Shown: positions 24,103 through 35,370, numbered from the stretch's first letter. The stretch is DNA of 64,000 nt from CAVPWP01 sp050789285 (GCF_050789285.1 NZ_JBOUVX010000002.1:558001-622000), one strand, 5' to 3'. Numbers and translations are program-made. Notes: generated by a model from the sequence alone, not told the origin.

Positions 24103-26901
24103 ATGGCATTCGGCAAGGGACATCACCTTCAGCTGATCGACGGCTCGGCCTTCATCTTCCGGGCGTTCCACGCGTTGCCGCCGCTGACGCGAAAATCCGA
24201 CGGGCTGCCGGTCGGCGCGGTATCGGGTTTCGTGAACATGCTGTGGAAGCAGGTCGAAGAGGCGAAGGGGGCGGATGCGCCAACCCACGTGGCGGTGGTA
24301 TTCGACAAGGGCTCGCACACGTTCCGCAACGACATGTACGATCTTTACAAGGCCAACCGCGAGGCGATGCCCGAGGACCTGCGCCCGCAGATCCCCCTCA
24401 CGCGTGAGGCGACGCGGGCCTTCAACATCGCCTGCCTCGAGCAGGAGGGGTTCGAGGCCGATGACATCATCGCGACACTGTCCTGCAAGGCGCGCGACGC
24501 CGGCGGGCGGGTGACGATCATCAGCTCGGACAAGGATCTGATGCAATTGGTGGGCGACGGCATCGAGATGTTCGATGCCATGAAGAACAAGCGCATCGGC
24601 GTCGACGAGGTGGCCGAGAAGTTCGGCGTCGGTCCCGACCGGGTCGTCGACGTGCAGGCGCTGGCCGGGGATTCGGTCGACAACGTGCCCGGTGCGCCGG
24701 GCATCGGGATCAAGACCGCCGCCCTTCTGATCAACGAGTTCGGATCGCTCGAAGACCTGCTGGCCCGGGCCGAAGAGGTGCCGCAGCCCAAGCGCCGGCA
24801 GGTGCTGATCGACCACGCCGACCAGATCCGCCTGTCGAAGGAGCTTGTGAAACTCGATTGCGACATGGATCTCGACTACGACCTCGACAGTCTTGAGGTG
24901 AAGGAACCCGATCCGGAGGCGTTGCTGGGCTTTCTGGCGTCGATGGAATTCCGCACCATCTCCAAGCGGGTGGCCGAGAAGCTGGGGGTCGAGGCACCGG
25001 TGATCGCCGAGGCGCCGCTCGAGACGGTGTCGGAAGACGCGCCGGCCGACACCCTTCCGTTCGATGTCGACGCCTACGAACGGGTGACGGACGCCGAAGC
25101 GTTGCGGCGCTGGATCGCGCTGGCCCATGGGCGGGGATACGTGGCCGTCGACACCGAGACGACCGGCCTGAACGAGATGACGGCGGATCTTGTCGGCATC
25201 TCGCTTTCCGTCGAGCCGGGGCAGGCGTGCTACATCCCGCTGGCGCATAAAGCCGGGGCGGCCGACGATCTGTTCGGGTCCGACGCCCTGGCCCAAGACC
25301 AGATGCCGATGGATGCTGCGCTGACCCTTCTCAAGCCGATGCTCGAGGACCCGGCCGTCCTGAAGATCGGCCAGAACATGAAATACGATGCCAAGATCTT
25401 CGCGCGCTATGGCATCGCGGTGGCGCCGATCGACGACACGATGCTGATGTCCTACGCCATGTTCTCGGGCCTGCACACGCATGGCATGGACCTGCTGAGC
25501 GAGCGCTATCTCGAACACACGCCGATCCCCATCAAGTCGCTTCTGGGGACGGGCAAGGCGCAGGTGACCTTCGACCGGGTGCCGATCGACGAGGCGGTGA
25601 AATACGCAGCCGAGGATGCCGACGTCACCATCCGGCTTTGGCAGGCGCTGAAGCCCCGGCTGCACCGCGAGCAGGTGACGACCGTCTACGAGACGCTCGA
25701 ACGTCCGATGGTCGCCGTGCTGGCCGAGATGGAAATGGCCGGCGTCAAGGTCGACCGCGACACGCTTTCGCGGATGTCGAACGCGTTTGCCCAGAAGATG
25801 GCCCAGCTCGAGGACGAGATCCAGACGCTGGCGGGCCAGACTTTCAACGTCGGCAGCCCTGCCCAGGTGGGCGAGATTCTGTTCGAGAAGATGGGCCTGC
25901 CCGGCGGCGAGAAGGGCAAGACGGGCAAGTACTCGACCCCGGCCGATGTCCTCGAGGATCTGGCGACCGAACACGAGCTGCCCGGCCGCATCCTTGACTG
26001 GCGTCAGCTTCAGAAGCTCAAGTCGACCTATACCGACGCGCTGCAGGACCATGTGAACCGCGACACCGGGCGGGTGCATACCTCTTACGTGATCTCGGGG
26101 GCGGCGACGGGGCGGCTAGCCTCGACGGACCCGAACCTCCAGAACATCCCGATCCGCACCGACGAGGGCCGCCGCATCCGCGAGGCCTTCGTGGCGCCCG
26201 AGGGCCGGGTGCTGGTCAGCCTGGACTACAGCCAGATCGAACTGCGCATCCTGGCCCATGTCGCCGGGATCGACGCGTTGAAGCAGGCCTTCCGCGAAGG
26301 GCAGGACATCCACGCGGCGACCGCATCCGAGATGTTCAACGTGCCCCTCGACCAGATGACGCCCGAGGTGCGGCGTCAGGCGAAGGCGATCAACTTCGGC
26401 GTGATCTACGGGATCTCGGGCTTCGGCCTGGCGCGCAACCTGCGCATCCCGCGCGACGAGGCGCAGGGCTTCATCGACCGTTACTTCGAACGCTTCCCCG
26501 GCATCCGCGCCTACATGGACGCCACCGTTGCCTTCGCGAAGGAGAACGGACATGTCCGCACGCTTTTCGGGCGCAAGATCCACACGCCCGAGATCAACGC
26601 CAAGGGTCCCCACGCGGGTTTCGCCCGGCGCGCCGCGATCAACGCTCCGATCCAGGGCACGGCGGCCGACATCATCCGCCGCGCGATGATCCGCATGCCC
26701 GCGGCGATCGACGGGCTTCCCGCGAAGATGCTGCTTCAGGTGCACGACGAACTTCTGTTCGAAGTCGACAACGCCGCCGCCGACGACCTGATCGGCATCG
26801 CGCGCGACGTGATGGAAGGGGCGGCCGCCCCGGCCGTGCACCTTGACGTGCCGCTCGTGGTCGATGCGGGCAAGGGCGCCAACTGGGCCGAGGCGCACTG
26901 A
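24103..26901 (+). CDS. polA: DNA polymerase I
   Basis: 932 residues, full length. Domains: 5'-3' exonuclease (about 1-290; YKANREAMPEDLR, SSDKDLMQL), 3'-5' exonuclease about 300-500 with the active-site motif VDTETTGL at about 349, so proofreading is probably intact, and polymerase with motif A DYSQIELR at about 708, motif B KAINFGVIYG and motif C VHDELLFE at about 880. It fills repair gaps and removes Okazaki primers. GAGGAG precedes ATG 24103. Confidence 0.98.
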   Translation: MAFGKGHHLQLIDGSAFIFRAFHALPPLTRKSDGLPVGAVSGFVNMLWKQVEEAKGADAPTHVAVVFDKGSHTFRNDMYDLYKANREAMPEDLRPQIPLTREATRAFNIACLEQEGFEADDIIATLSCKARDAGGRVTIISSDKDLMQLVGDGIEMFDAMKNKRIGVDEVAEKFGVGPDRVVDVQALAGDSVDNVPGAPGIGIKTAALLINEFGSLEDLLARAEEVPQPKRRQVLIDHADQIRLSKELVKLDCDMDLDYDLDSLEVKEPDPEALLGFLASMEFRTISKRVAEKLGVEAPVIAEAPLETVSEDAPADTLPFDVDAYERVTDAEALRRWIALAHGRGYVAVDTETTGLNEMTADLVGISLSVEPGQACYIPLAHKAGAADDLFGSDALAQDQMPMDAALTLLKPMLEDPAVLKIGQNMKYDAKIFARYGIAVAPIDDTMLMSYAMFSGLHTHGMDLLSERYLEHTPIPIKSLLGTGKAQVTFDRVPIDEAVKYAAEDADVTIRLWQALKPRLHREQVTTVYETLERPMVAVLAEMEMAGVKVDRDTLSRMSNAFAQKMAQLEDEIQTLAGQTFNVGSPAQVGEILFEKMGLPGGEKGKTGKYSTPADVLEDLATEHELPGRILDWRQLQKLKSTYTDALQDHVNRDTGRVHTSYVISGAATGRLASTDPNLQNIPIRTDEGRRIREAFVAPEGRVLVSLDYSQIELRILAHVAGIDALKQAFREGQDIHAATASEMFNVPLDQMTPEVRRQAKAINFGVIYGISGFGLARNLRIPRDEAQGFIDRYFERFPGIRAYMDATVAFAKENGHVRTLFGRKIHTPEINAKGPHAGFARRAAINAPIQGTAADIIRRAMIRMPAAIDGLPAKMLLQVHDELLFEVDNAAADDLIGIARDVMEGAAAPAVHLDVPLVVDAGKGANWAEAH

Positions 26902-26902
26902 G

Positions 26903-27277
26903 ATGGAAGCCGGCGCGCCGCTGTCGTCCTATGACGACCTGCGCGCGTTCGCGCTGTCGCTCGGCCTGCCAGAGGTCGAGGACGGAACCGCCTGGGGTCA
27001 TCCCTGCCTGCGCGCGCATGGCAAGATGTGGGTCTGGTGGTCGCCCTATGCGGATGCGGCGGTCTTCAAGGCGGGCAAGGACGAGCGCGAGATGCTGATC
27101 GCGGCGGACCCCGAGACCTTCTTCCTGCACCCGCACTATGCGCCGTACACCCTCGTGCTTGTCCGGGGCGGTCGGATCGACCGTGGCTGGGCGTGGGCAC
27201 GCCTCATCGCGCAGTGGCGCGACGCCGCGCCGAAGCGCTGGCTCAAGGCGTGGGACGCGGCGAAGGAAGACCCATGA
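26903..27277 (+). CDS. MmcQ/YjbR-family protein
   Basis: 124 residues with the YjbR fold: ALSLGLPEVEDGTAWGHPCLRAHGKMWVW and later FFLHPHYAPYTLVLVRGGRIDRGWAWARLIAQWRDAAPKRWLKAWD in pieces. The fold has a CyaY-like DNA-binding appearance in structures, but function is unknown. It begins two bases after the polA stop and overlaps the next gene by ATGA. Confidence 0.85.
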   Translation: MEAGAPLSSYDDLRAFALSLGLPEVEDGTAWGHPCLRAHGKMWVWWSPYADAAVFKAGKDEREMLIAADPETFFLHPHYAPYTLVLVRGGRIDRGWAWARLIAQWRDAAPKRWLKAWDAAKEDP

Positions 27278-27855
27278 TGGCGCGGGCCGCCGAAGGCGCG
27301 CCCAGGATCGAGGTTCGCTCGCGCGCCGAGCTTCGCGACTGGCTTGCCGGCAACCATGGTTTGGGCGATTCGGTCTGGCTCGTTACCTTCAAGAAGCACA
27401 TGCCAGACTATCTGCCGTACGGCGACCTGATCGAGGAGCTGCTGTGTTGGGGCTGGATCGACAGCCAGACCCGCGGCGTCGACGCGGACCGGACCAGCGT
27501 GCTGATCGCGCCGCGGAACCCGAAGTCGGCCTGGTCGGCTGTCAACAAGGCAAAGGTCGAGGCCGCCCGCGCCTCGGGCGCGATGACCGAGGCGGGCGAA
27601 CGCCTGGTTCGCATAGCGCAGGAGAACGGCATGTGGACGTTTCTTGACGATGTCGACCGGCTGGAGGTGCCCGATGACCTTGCGGCGGCGCTGGGTGACC
27701 TGCGCGCGGCCTGGGACGCCTATCCCAGGTCGGTCCGGCGTGGGACGCTGGAATGGATCAAGACGGCGAAGGCCGACCAGACGCGGGCGACACGGATTGC
27801 GGGCGTCGTGACGTCCCTGCACGCCGGTCTGCGCCCACCGCCCTTTCGGCGCTGA
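27274..27855 (+). CDS. YdeI/OmpD-associated-family protein
   Basis: 193 residues. IEVRSRAELRDWLAGNHGLGDSVWLVTFKK, CWGWIDSQTRGVDADRTSVLIAPRNPKSAWSAVNKAKVE and the C-terminal AWDAYPRSVRRGTLEWIKTAKADQTRATRIAGVV are features of the YdeI/OmdA family (bacteriocin-protection/DUF1801-like). Its biochemical role is unknown. ATGs at 27274 and 27277 are both possible; the first overlaps the previous stop. Confidence 0.8.
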   Translation: MMARAAEGAPRIEVRSRAELRDWLAGNHGLGDSVWLVTFKKHMPDYLPYGDLIEELLCWGWIDSQTRGVDADRTSVLIAPRNPKSAWSAVNKAKVEAARASGAMTEAGERLVRIAQENGMWTFLDDVDRLEVPDDLAAALGDLRAAWDAYPRSVRRGTLEWIKTAKADQTRATRIAGVVTSLHAGLRPPPFRR

Positions 27856-27867
27856 GACGCGGTCCGA

Positions 27868-28710
27868 TCAGATCCTGCCCTTCAGCGCCTGCTCCATATC
27901 GAAGATCGTGGCGCTGATCGGGGCGGTGCTGACGCGGATCAGGCCGTCGTTGGTTCGCTGGGTGTCGACGATCGTCAGCATCACGACGAACAGGATCGAG
28001 GCAAGAACGAAACTGCGCCAGTTCAGTGTCCGACCCTCATGCCCGGCTTGGTTGCCGATCAGGTAAAGCGACACAAGGGCCGCCACCAGCATCATGGTCT
28101 GCGCCACTTCCGACACCGGGATCGCCAGCGTCTCCACGCGGTAGAGATGCGCGTCGAGCGCATCGTTGACCGCGCCGGCGACGAAGGCCTGCAATGGCGC
28201 CGGCAGGGGGTCGGCGGTGGCCGAAAGCGTCAGCGGCCAGATCTTTTCCTGTTCGCGCAGACTATTGTCGAGAAAGGCGCGCACAGAGGCCATGTCGTTC
28301 AGCGGCTCCGGCGGGGCGACCCTGGTCCTGGCATAGTCGAGAAGCGCCGTCTGAAGGTTGGTTCGCCCGGGGTCCGGAAGATAGTCGGCGCGGAGGAAGG
28401 CGGTGCCAAGCGCGGCGGCCTCGTTCGTGATGGCCGATTTGGTTGCCTGGCTCGTGCTGAGCGCGTTCCCGAAGCTGAAGGCGAGGAGCAGCCCGAGAAG
28501 GGCAAGGATCGCCCCCACCTCGACGTCGTTGCCCGGGGCGTCATCGATGCGCCCCACCGCCGCGCGCCGCCGACGTGCTGCGGACCCGACCTTGTGGCCG
28601 ACGATCACCGCCGAGGGCAGCAGGACAACCAGCACGATCGTGACCCAGTAAAGTCGCATGAAAGGCAGGGTGATATTGGTGAAAAGCGCCGCCGATGTCG
28701 TCGTATCCAT
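27868..28710 (-). CDS. Bestrophin-like (DUF4239) membrane protein
   Basis: 280 residues: two N-terminal helices (YWVTIVLVVLLPSAVIVG and VEVGAILALLGLLLAFSFGNAL), a soluble helical middle with NEAAALGTAFLRADYLPDP, and two C-terminal helices (AQTMMLVAALVSLYLIGNQ, SFVLASILFVVMLTIVD). This is the DUF4239 plan, described as bestrophin-like; ion-channel activity is not established. GGGGAGG precedes ATG 28710. Convergent with the YdeI-like gene. Confidence 0.8.
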   Translation of the reverse strand: MDTTTSAALFTNITLPFMRLYWVTIVLVVLLPSAVIVGHKVGSAARRRRAAVGRIDDAPGNDVEVGAILALLGLLLAFSFGNALSTSQATKSAITNEAAALGTAFLRADYLPDPGRTNLQTALLDYARTRVAPPEPLNDMASVRAFLDNSLREQEKIWPLTLSATADPLPAPLQAFVAGAVNDALDAHLYRVETLAIPVSEVAQTMMLVAALVSLYLIGNQAGHEGRTLNWRSFVLASILFVVMLTIVDTQRTNDGLIRVSTAPISATIFDMEQALKGRI

Positions 28711-28870
28711 CCCCGCCTCCCCGGACCGCATCCCAACTGACTGCCGAAACTCCTACATAGTCGCGGCGACGACGCCAGCGAAGAAATCGGCGCCGATGCT
28801 GCAGCGCCGCAGCGGACACGCGAAGGCGGGATGCATTGGCAAATCATGGGGCGCGCCTTAGGACAACGCC

Positions 28871-29794
28871 ATGGCCCACGACCATGCCCATGTTCATCGA
28901 CCCGATCCCGCTGTCGGCGACCGCAGGGTGCTTTGGGCCGTGATCATCAATCTTGCGCTGACCGTCGTGCAGGTGGTGGCCGGGATCGCGTCAGGATCGC
29001 TCGCGCTGATCGCGGACGCGGTCCACAACCTGGCCGATGCCATGTCGCTGGTAATCGCCTTCGCGGCGCGGAAGGTGGCGCGGCGGCCGTCGGATGGCGA
29101 CATGACCTTCGGTTACGGCCGGGTCGAGGTGGTGGCGGCGCTGGTCAACTATACTACGCTGATCGTGATTGCCCTTTACCTTGCGTCCGAGGCGGTGATG
29201 CGCTTCGCCGATCCGCCGGGGGTCGAGGGATGGATCGTCGTTGCGGTCGCGGGGGTCGCGCTGCTGATCGACGCGGCGACCGCCCTGCTGACCTGGCGGT
29301 TGTCGAAGGACAGCGTGAACATCCGCGCCGCCTTCCTGCACAACCTGACCGACGCGCTGGGATCGCTGGCGGTCATCGTGGCGGGGTCGTTGATCCTTCT
29401 TTACGACTGGCGCCTGATCGATCCGATCGTGACGCTGGGCATCGCCGGGTACATCCTGTGGCTTTCGGTCGCCGGCATCGTGCCGGTCGCGCGCATTCTG
29501 ATGCAGGCAAGTCCCGATGGCGTCGAGACCGACGCCGTCTGCGCCGCGATCGAGGCGGTTCCCGGGGTGCGGTCGGTGCATCACCTGCATCTGTGGCAAA
29601 TGGACGAACGCACCGCCTCGCTCGAGGCGCATGTCGTCCTCGACGGAGGCGGAATGGGCGACGCCGCGCGGGTGAAGGACCACATCCGCGCGCGTCTTCA
29701 AAAGAGCTTCGGCATTTCTCACGCCACGCTCGAGACCGAATTGCCCGACCAAGGCTGCCCCGACACGCAGCGCATCGGGCACGCGGACGCCTGA
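28871..29794 (+). CDS. Cation diffusion facilitator (Zn2+/Co2+/Cd2+ exporter)
   Basis: 307 residues, six membrane helices. The transport-site motifs are HNLAD in TM2 (ADAVHNLADAMSLVIAFAA, so site A has H and D) and HNLTD in TM5 (FLHNLTDALGSLAVIVAGS); this HD/HD set fits zinc-preferring exporters such as ZitB/CzcD. The His-rich N-terminus (MAHDHAHVHRPD) may bind metal. The C-terminal cytoplasmic domain holds HHLHLWQMDERTASLEAHVVL. It is an H+ antiporter in the inner membrane. Confidence 0.92.
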   Translation: MAHDHAHVHRPDPAVGDRRVLWAVIINLALTVVQVVAGIASGSLALIADAVHNLADAMSLVIAFAARKVARRPSDGDMTFGYGRVEVVAALVNYTTLIVIALYLASEAVMRFADPPGVEGWIVVAVAGVALLIDAATALLTWRLSKDSVNIRAAFLHNLTDALGSLAVIVAGSLILLYDWRLIDPIVTLGIAGYILWLSVAGIVPVARILMQASPDGVETDAVCAAIEAVPGVRSVHHLHLWQMDERTASLEAHVVLDGGGMGDAARVKDHIRARLQKSFGISHATLETELPDQGCPDTQRIGHADA

Positions 29795-29805
29795 CGCCTG
29801 CCGGC

Positions 29806-30033
29806 CTACGGCTTTGCGGTGATCCGCGCGATCAGCCGCGTCACGATCGGGCGGAAGATCACGAGTGTCGGAAAGGCCACGGCCCAGGCAAGGGCCCAGG
29901 CACCCATCCAGGCCCCCCCGAAGCCCGGTCCTGTTCCAAGCGCCCGGGCCGTTGCGATGCCGGTGACAAGGAAGGACATGATGCCCGAAAGGATCAGGGC
30001 GATGGCGATCGGGGCAAGACGGGCGGGAATCAT
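29806..30033 (-). CDS. DUF2798-family small membrane protein
   Basis: 75 residues, two membrane helices (IAIALILSGIMSFLVTGIATA and WALAWAVAFPTLVIFRPIV) ending in a basic VTRLIARIT. This fits DUF2798; function unknown. The ATG overlaps the stop of the DUF1285 gene (ATGA), so the pair is co-translated. Confidence 0.8.
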   Translation of the reverse strand: MIPARLAPIAIALILSGIMSFLVTGIATARALGTGPGFGGAWMGAWALAWAVAFPTLVIFRPIVTRLIARITAKP

Positions 30034-30632
30034 TCGGGGTGGTCCTCGTAAACGGTCGATGATCGCTCTATCGGGAAAAATGCGCCACCGGACCAGAGGC
30101 CGAACCAGCCCTTCCTGTCGCAGCCAATCTCGACAAGGCGGTAGAAACTCTTGCGGTCGATCAGGGCCTCGAGGTTCGCGCGCACAAGGACATAGGGTGC
30201 CGGTTCACCCGTGATCGGGTCGTGGGCGACGCGGATCGGGGCGTCCGGCCCCGCCGTCGTGCGGTCGCCGGTGTTGGTCGTGAAGGTCAGGGTCTGGCCC
30301 GGTCCGGTTCCCGCAACTTCGAAATCGACGGCGACGAAGGGCGCGTCGTCGACCCTGATGCCGACCTTCTCGACCGGAGTGACAAGGAAATAGTCGTCAC
30401 CGTCCCGTCGCAGAATGGTCGAGAATAGCCGAACAAGCTCTTTCCGCCCGATCGGCGTGCCAAGATAGAACCATGTGCCGTCCCGCGCGATGCGCATGTC
30501 GATGTCGCCGCAGAAGGGCGGGTTCCACAGGTGCACCGGCGGCAATCCGCCCTTGGATGCGGCAGATGCGCTTGCGGCGAGGGTCTCGGCTGAAGGTTTC
30601 ACGATCATTTGTGCGCTTTTCGATTTTGCCAT
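30030..30632 (-). CDS. DUF1285-family protein
   Basis: 200 residues, cytosolic. PPVHLWNPPFCGDIDMRIARDGTWFYLGTPIGRKELVRLFSTIL and the downstream DDYFLVTPVEKVGIRVDDAPFVAVD and LVEIGCDRKGWFGLWSGGAFFPI are DUF1285 features. The domain has a two-subdomain fold of unknown role. ATG 30632 is used; ATG 30608 (MIVKPSAE) is also possible. It is divergent from the MoxR gene by 64 bp. Confidence 0.8.
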   Translation of the reverse strand: MAKSKSAQMIVKPSAETLAASASAASKGGLPPVHLWNPPFCGDIDMRIARDGTWFYLGTPIGRKELVRLFSTILRRDGDDYFLVTPVEKVGIRVDDAPFVAVDFEVAGTGPGQTLTFTTNTGDRTTAGPDAPIRVAHDPITGEPAPYVLVRANLEALIDRKSFYRLVEIGCDRKGWFGLWSGGAFFPIERSSTVYEDHPE

Positions 30633-30696
30633 TTGGCGCGTCCGGCATAGTTCGGTCTAGTATCGCACCAAAGATACCGCTTGATGAGGATTTGTC

Positions 30697-31700
<1,004 letters not shown>

Positions 31701-31704
<4 letters not shown>

Positions 31705-32573
31705 GCGCATCCCTCTCGCTTCGGTCGGCGGCGGAAACCCTTGCCGCGCCGCTTCCGCCACTTCTGGCTGCGGCCGAGCATCTGGCCGCGAACGTGATTC
31801 TTGGCGCCCATGGCCGGCGCCGATCGGGGCTGGGCGACGAGTTCTGGCAGTACCGCCCGCTTCACGCCGGTGACGAGGTGCGAACGATCGACTGGCGCCG
31901 CTCGGCCCGGTCGGACGCACTGTTCGTGCGCGAGAAGGAATGGCAGGCCGCGCAAAGCGTGGCGATGTGGGTCGACCGTGCGCAGTCGATGGGGTTCACC
32001 TCCTCAAAGGCGCTGCCGCCCAAGGGTGAACGCGGGGCGACACTTGCGCTGGCTCTGTCGGTGCTTCTGATCCGCGGTGGTGAACGGGTGGGTCTGTCCA
32101 ACCTCTCCACCCCCCCGCGCACAGGGCAGCTGCAGCTTCTGCGGCTGGCCGACGCCCTGAGCCGCGAGGGTGACGAGGATTTCGGCGCGCCTGAAGTGCG
32201 CGGAATGGTCTCGCAGTCGCGGGCGGTCTTCGTGTCGGATTTCCTGGGCGACGTCTCGGCGGTCGAAGCCGCATTGACGACCGCCGCCGACAAGGGCGTG
32301 AAGGGGGCGATCCTGCAGGTGCTCGACCCGCAGGAAGAGGCGTTCCCCTTCGACGGGCGAACGATCTTCGAATCGATGGGCGGCGGACTGCGCCACGAGA
32401 CGCTGAAGGCGGGCGATCTGCGCGACCGCTATCTCGAACGGCTGGCCGCGCGCAAGGCGGCCCTGGCCGACCTCGCCCGGATCACCGGCTGGCAATACCA
32501 CTGCCACCACACCGATGCCCCGGCGACGTCGGCGCTGTTGTGGCTTTACGGCGCGATGGAGCGGGATCACTGA
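31701..32573 (+). CDS. DUF58-family protein
   Basis: 290 residues. The hallmark GLGDEFWQYRPLHAGDEVRTIDWRRSARSDALFVREKEWQAAQSVAMWVDRAQSM (in pieces) marks DUF58, whose C-terminal half resembles a von Willebrand A domain; the MIDAS-like DRAQS is present. No membrane helix. The start is GTG 31701 overlapping the moxR-type stop, and its stop overlaps the next start (TGATG). Confidence 0.88.
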
Positions 32574-35368
32574 TGTTCACCCTGGGCGGCATAGGCTTTA
32601 CCGCGCCCTGGCTGCTTCTGGGCCTCGTCGCGCTGCCGATCCTTTGGCTTTTGCTGCGCGTCGTGCCGCCGGCACCGATCCGGCGGCGGTTCCCGGGGGT
32701 CGCCCTGCTTCTGGGACTGAAGGACGACGAGAACGAAAGCGACAAGACCCCGTGGTGGCTGCTCCTGCTGCGCACGCTGGCGATCGCCGCGCTGATCCTT
32801 GGCTTTGCGGGACCCGTCCTGAACCCCCAGTCGGAACGCGCAGGGACCGGTCCGCTTCTGGTGGTCATCGACGGCACCTGGGCCGATGCCCGTGACTGGC
32901 CGCGCCGGATCGAACGGCTTGACGATCTTCTGGCCGAGGCAAGCCGGGCGGGGCGCACCGCGGCCGTGGTGACCCTGACCGACCTGCCGGCCGACGGGGT
33001 CAGCTTTCAGGCCGCCGAGACCGTGCGCCAGCGCCTGCCAAGTCTTGCCCCCGCAGCCTGGACGCCCGAGTCCGACGGCGTCGTGGCATGGGCGGAGGCG
33101 CTTTCGGACGGCGTGCTCCCCGGTGGGGCCGAGGTCTTCTGGATGTCGGACGGGCTGGAACAGCCCTGGCGGCCCGATCTGCTTGCCGCTTTCGAACGTC
33201 TGGGTCCTGTGACGGTCTTCGAATCGCCGCGCCCCGTGGTCGCCCTGCGGCCCCCGGTTTTCGCAGACGGGGTCGTGACCCTGACGGCGATCCGGGCCGA
33301 CACCGCCGGCGCGGCCGAGATCATCGTGAACGCCCACGGGCTTGATCCCGCGGGAACCCCGCGCACGCTGGCTTCGGCGCCGGTCAGCTTCGCGCCCGGG
33401 TCCGCCGAGGCGTTGGTCGAACTGTCGTTGCCGCCCGAGCTTCGCAACCGGGTCACACGCTTCGAAATCGACGGGCTTCGGTCGGCCGGGGCGGTATCGC
33501 TGACCGACGATTCGCTGCGGCGGCGCGAGGTGGCGCTGGTCGCCGGCATCGACGACCGCGAGGGCCTGCAGCTTCTGTCGCCGACGCATTACCTCGAGCA
33601 GGCGCTGGAACCCACGGCCGACCTGATCCAGGGCTCGCTCGAGGACATCCTTCTGGCGAACCCGGACGCCATCATCCTGGCCGACGTCGCGGTCCTGACC
33701 GAGGCCGAATCCGAAGGCCTGCTTGCCTGGGTCGAGGGCGGTGGATTGTTGGTGCGCTTCGCCGGGCCTCGGCTTGCCGCAAGCGATGTGAGCCGTGATG
33801 TCGAAGACCCGCTGATGCCTGTGCGGCTGCGCGCGGGCGGGCGCAGCGTCGGCGGCGCGATGAGCTGGGGCGAGCCGAAGACCCTTCGCCCCTTCGGGCC
33901 CGAGTCGCCCTTCTTCGGGCTGCCGGTGCCGGAAGAGGTCAGCGTCTCGGCGCAGGTCATGGCGCAGCCCGACCCGACGCTGGCCGAGCGTGTCATCGCG
34001 GCACTCAGCGACGGCACGCCCCTTGTGACGCGCAAGCGGGAAGGGGCAGGGCAGGTGGTTCTTTTCCACGTGACCGCCAATGCCGAGTGGTCGACGTTGC
34101 CGCTGTCGGTGCTTTTCGTCGAGATGCTGGACCGGCTTGCCATTTCCACCCGTCCGGCCGACCCCACGGCCGAAGATCTGGCCGGCACGACCTGGGTCGC
34201 CGACGAAGTTCTCGATGCCTTCGGAGAGGTCGACGAGGCCGGCACGATGGCGGGCGTTCCGGGCGAGGTGTTGGCCGAGGGGCGGATCGGCCGTGACCTG
34301 CCGCCGGGGCTTTACGCCGGCGAGGATCGTCGTATCGCGCTGAACGTGATCGACGCCGCGACCGAGATCTCGGCCACGGCCTGGCCTGACCGGATCGCGG
34401 TCGAGGGGCTGGCCGTCGTGCCCGAGCGGGCGCTGAAGGGTCTTCTGCTGTCGCTGGCGATGGTGGCGCTTCTGATCGACATTTTGGCTTCACTCTGGCT
34501 TGCGGGACGGCTGACGGGACCGCGGGCCTCCAGCGGCCGCGCGGGTCTGGCGGTGCTGGTCCTTGCGGCGCTGATCCTGCCCGGTGAAGGCCGTGCCCAG
34601 GACAGCGCCTCCGACCAGTTCGCCATCGAGGCCACGTCGAACGCCGTGCTGGCCCACGTCGTCACCGGAAACGCCCAGGTCGATGCGATCGCAGAAGCCG
34701 GTCTGCGCGGCCTGTCCGACGTGCTATACCGGCGCACTTCGATCGAACCCGCCGCGCCAATGGCGGTGAACCTTGAAACCGACGAGCTGTCGTTCTTCCC
34801 CCTGCTTTACTGGCCGGTCACGCCCGACCAGCCGACCCCGTCCGCCGAAGCCTATCAGCGGCTGAACCGGTATCTGCGGACCGGCGGCATGATTTTGTTC
34901 GATACGCGCGACGCAGATGTCGCGGGGTTCGGCGGCGCGACCGAAAACGGACGCAAGCTGCAACAGCTGGCCGCGCCGCTTGATATCCCGCCGCTCGAGC
35001 CGATCCCCGCCGACCATGTGCTGACACGGACCTTCTATCTTCTTCAGGACTTCCCGGGGCGCTTCACAAGCCGCGACGTCTGGGTCGAAGCCGCGCCCGC
35101 CGATGCCGAACTGGTCGACGGAATGCCGTTCCGCAACCTCAACGACAACGTGACGCCGGTGGTGATCGGCGGCAACGACTGGGCTGCGGCCTGGGCGACG
35201 GACGAGGCCGGCAACCGGCAGTATCCGGTGGGGCGCGGCTATGCCGGCGAGCGCCAGCGAGAGATCGCCTATCGCTTCGGCGTGAACCTTGTGATGCATG
35301 TGCTGACCGGCAACTACAAGTCCGACCAGGTCCATGTGCCGGCGCTTCTTGACCGGCTGGGACAATAG
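32573..35368 (+). CDS. BatA-domain and DUF4159-domain membrane protein
   Basis: 931 residues. The N-terminal BatA module has two helices (FTAPWLLLGLVALPILWLLLRVV; WLLLLRTLAIAALILGFAGP), then a VWA-like soluble region (LLVVIDGTWADARDW) and Ig-like and class-I-amidotransferase-like parts (YLEQALEPTADLIQG, EGGGLLVRFAGPRL). Two helices near residues 625-670 precede the DUF4159 domain (about 690-931; FFPLLYWPVTP, GMILFDTRDAD). Mostly periplasmic or exposed; probably one half of a pair with the next gene. Confidence 0.85.
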   Translation: MFTLGGIGFTAPWLLLGLVALPILWLLLRVVPPAPIRRRFPGVALLLGLKDDENESDKTPWWLLLLRTLAIAALILGFAGPVLNPQSERAGTGPLLVVIDGTWADARDWPRRIERLDDLLAEASRAGRTAAVVTLTDLPADGVSFQAAETVRQRLPSLAPAAWTPESDGVVAWAEALSDGVLPGGAEVFWMSDGLEQPWRPDLLAAFERLGPVTVFESPRPVVALRPPVFADGVVTLTAIRADTAGAAEIIVNAHGLDPAGTPRTLASAPVSFAPGSAEALVELSLPPELRNRVTRFEIDGLRSAGAVSLTDDSLRRREVALVAGIDDREGLQLLSPTHYLEQALEPTADLIQGSLEDILLANPDAIILADVAVLTEAESEGLLAWVEGGGLLVRFAGPRLAASDVSRDVEDPLMPVRLRAGGRSVGGAMSWGEPKTLRPFGPESPFFGLPVPEEVSVSAQVMAQPDPTLAERVIAALSDGTPLVTRKREGAGQVVLFHVTANAEWSTLPLSVLFVEMLDRLAISTRPADPTAEDLAGTTWVADEVLDAFGEVDEAGTMAGVPGEVLAEGRIGRDLPPGLYAGEDRRIALNVIDAATEISATAWPDRIAVEGLAVVPERALKGLLLSLAMVALLIDILASLWLAGRLTGPRASSGRAGLAVLVLAALILPGEGRAQDSASDQFAIEATSNAVLAHVVTGNAQVDAIAEAGLRGLSDVLYRRTSIEPAAPMAVNLETDELSFFPLLYWPVTPDQPTPSAEAYQRLNRYLRTGGMILFDTRDADVAGFGGATENGRKLQQLAAPLDIPPLEPIPADHVLTRTFYLLQDFPGRFTSRDVWVEAAPADAELVDGMPFRNLNDNVTPVVIGGNDWAAAWATDEAGNRQYPVGRGYAGERQREIAYRFGVNLVMHVLTGNYKSDQVHVPALLDRLGQ

Positions 35369-35370
35369 GG

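Noticed and set aside
23204..24109. Minus-strand extension upstream of the ABC ATPase making 616 aa
   Set aside because: The stretch is antisense to a membrane-protein gene and the zinc-finger gene; the ABC family N-terminus begins at 23203.
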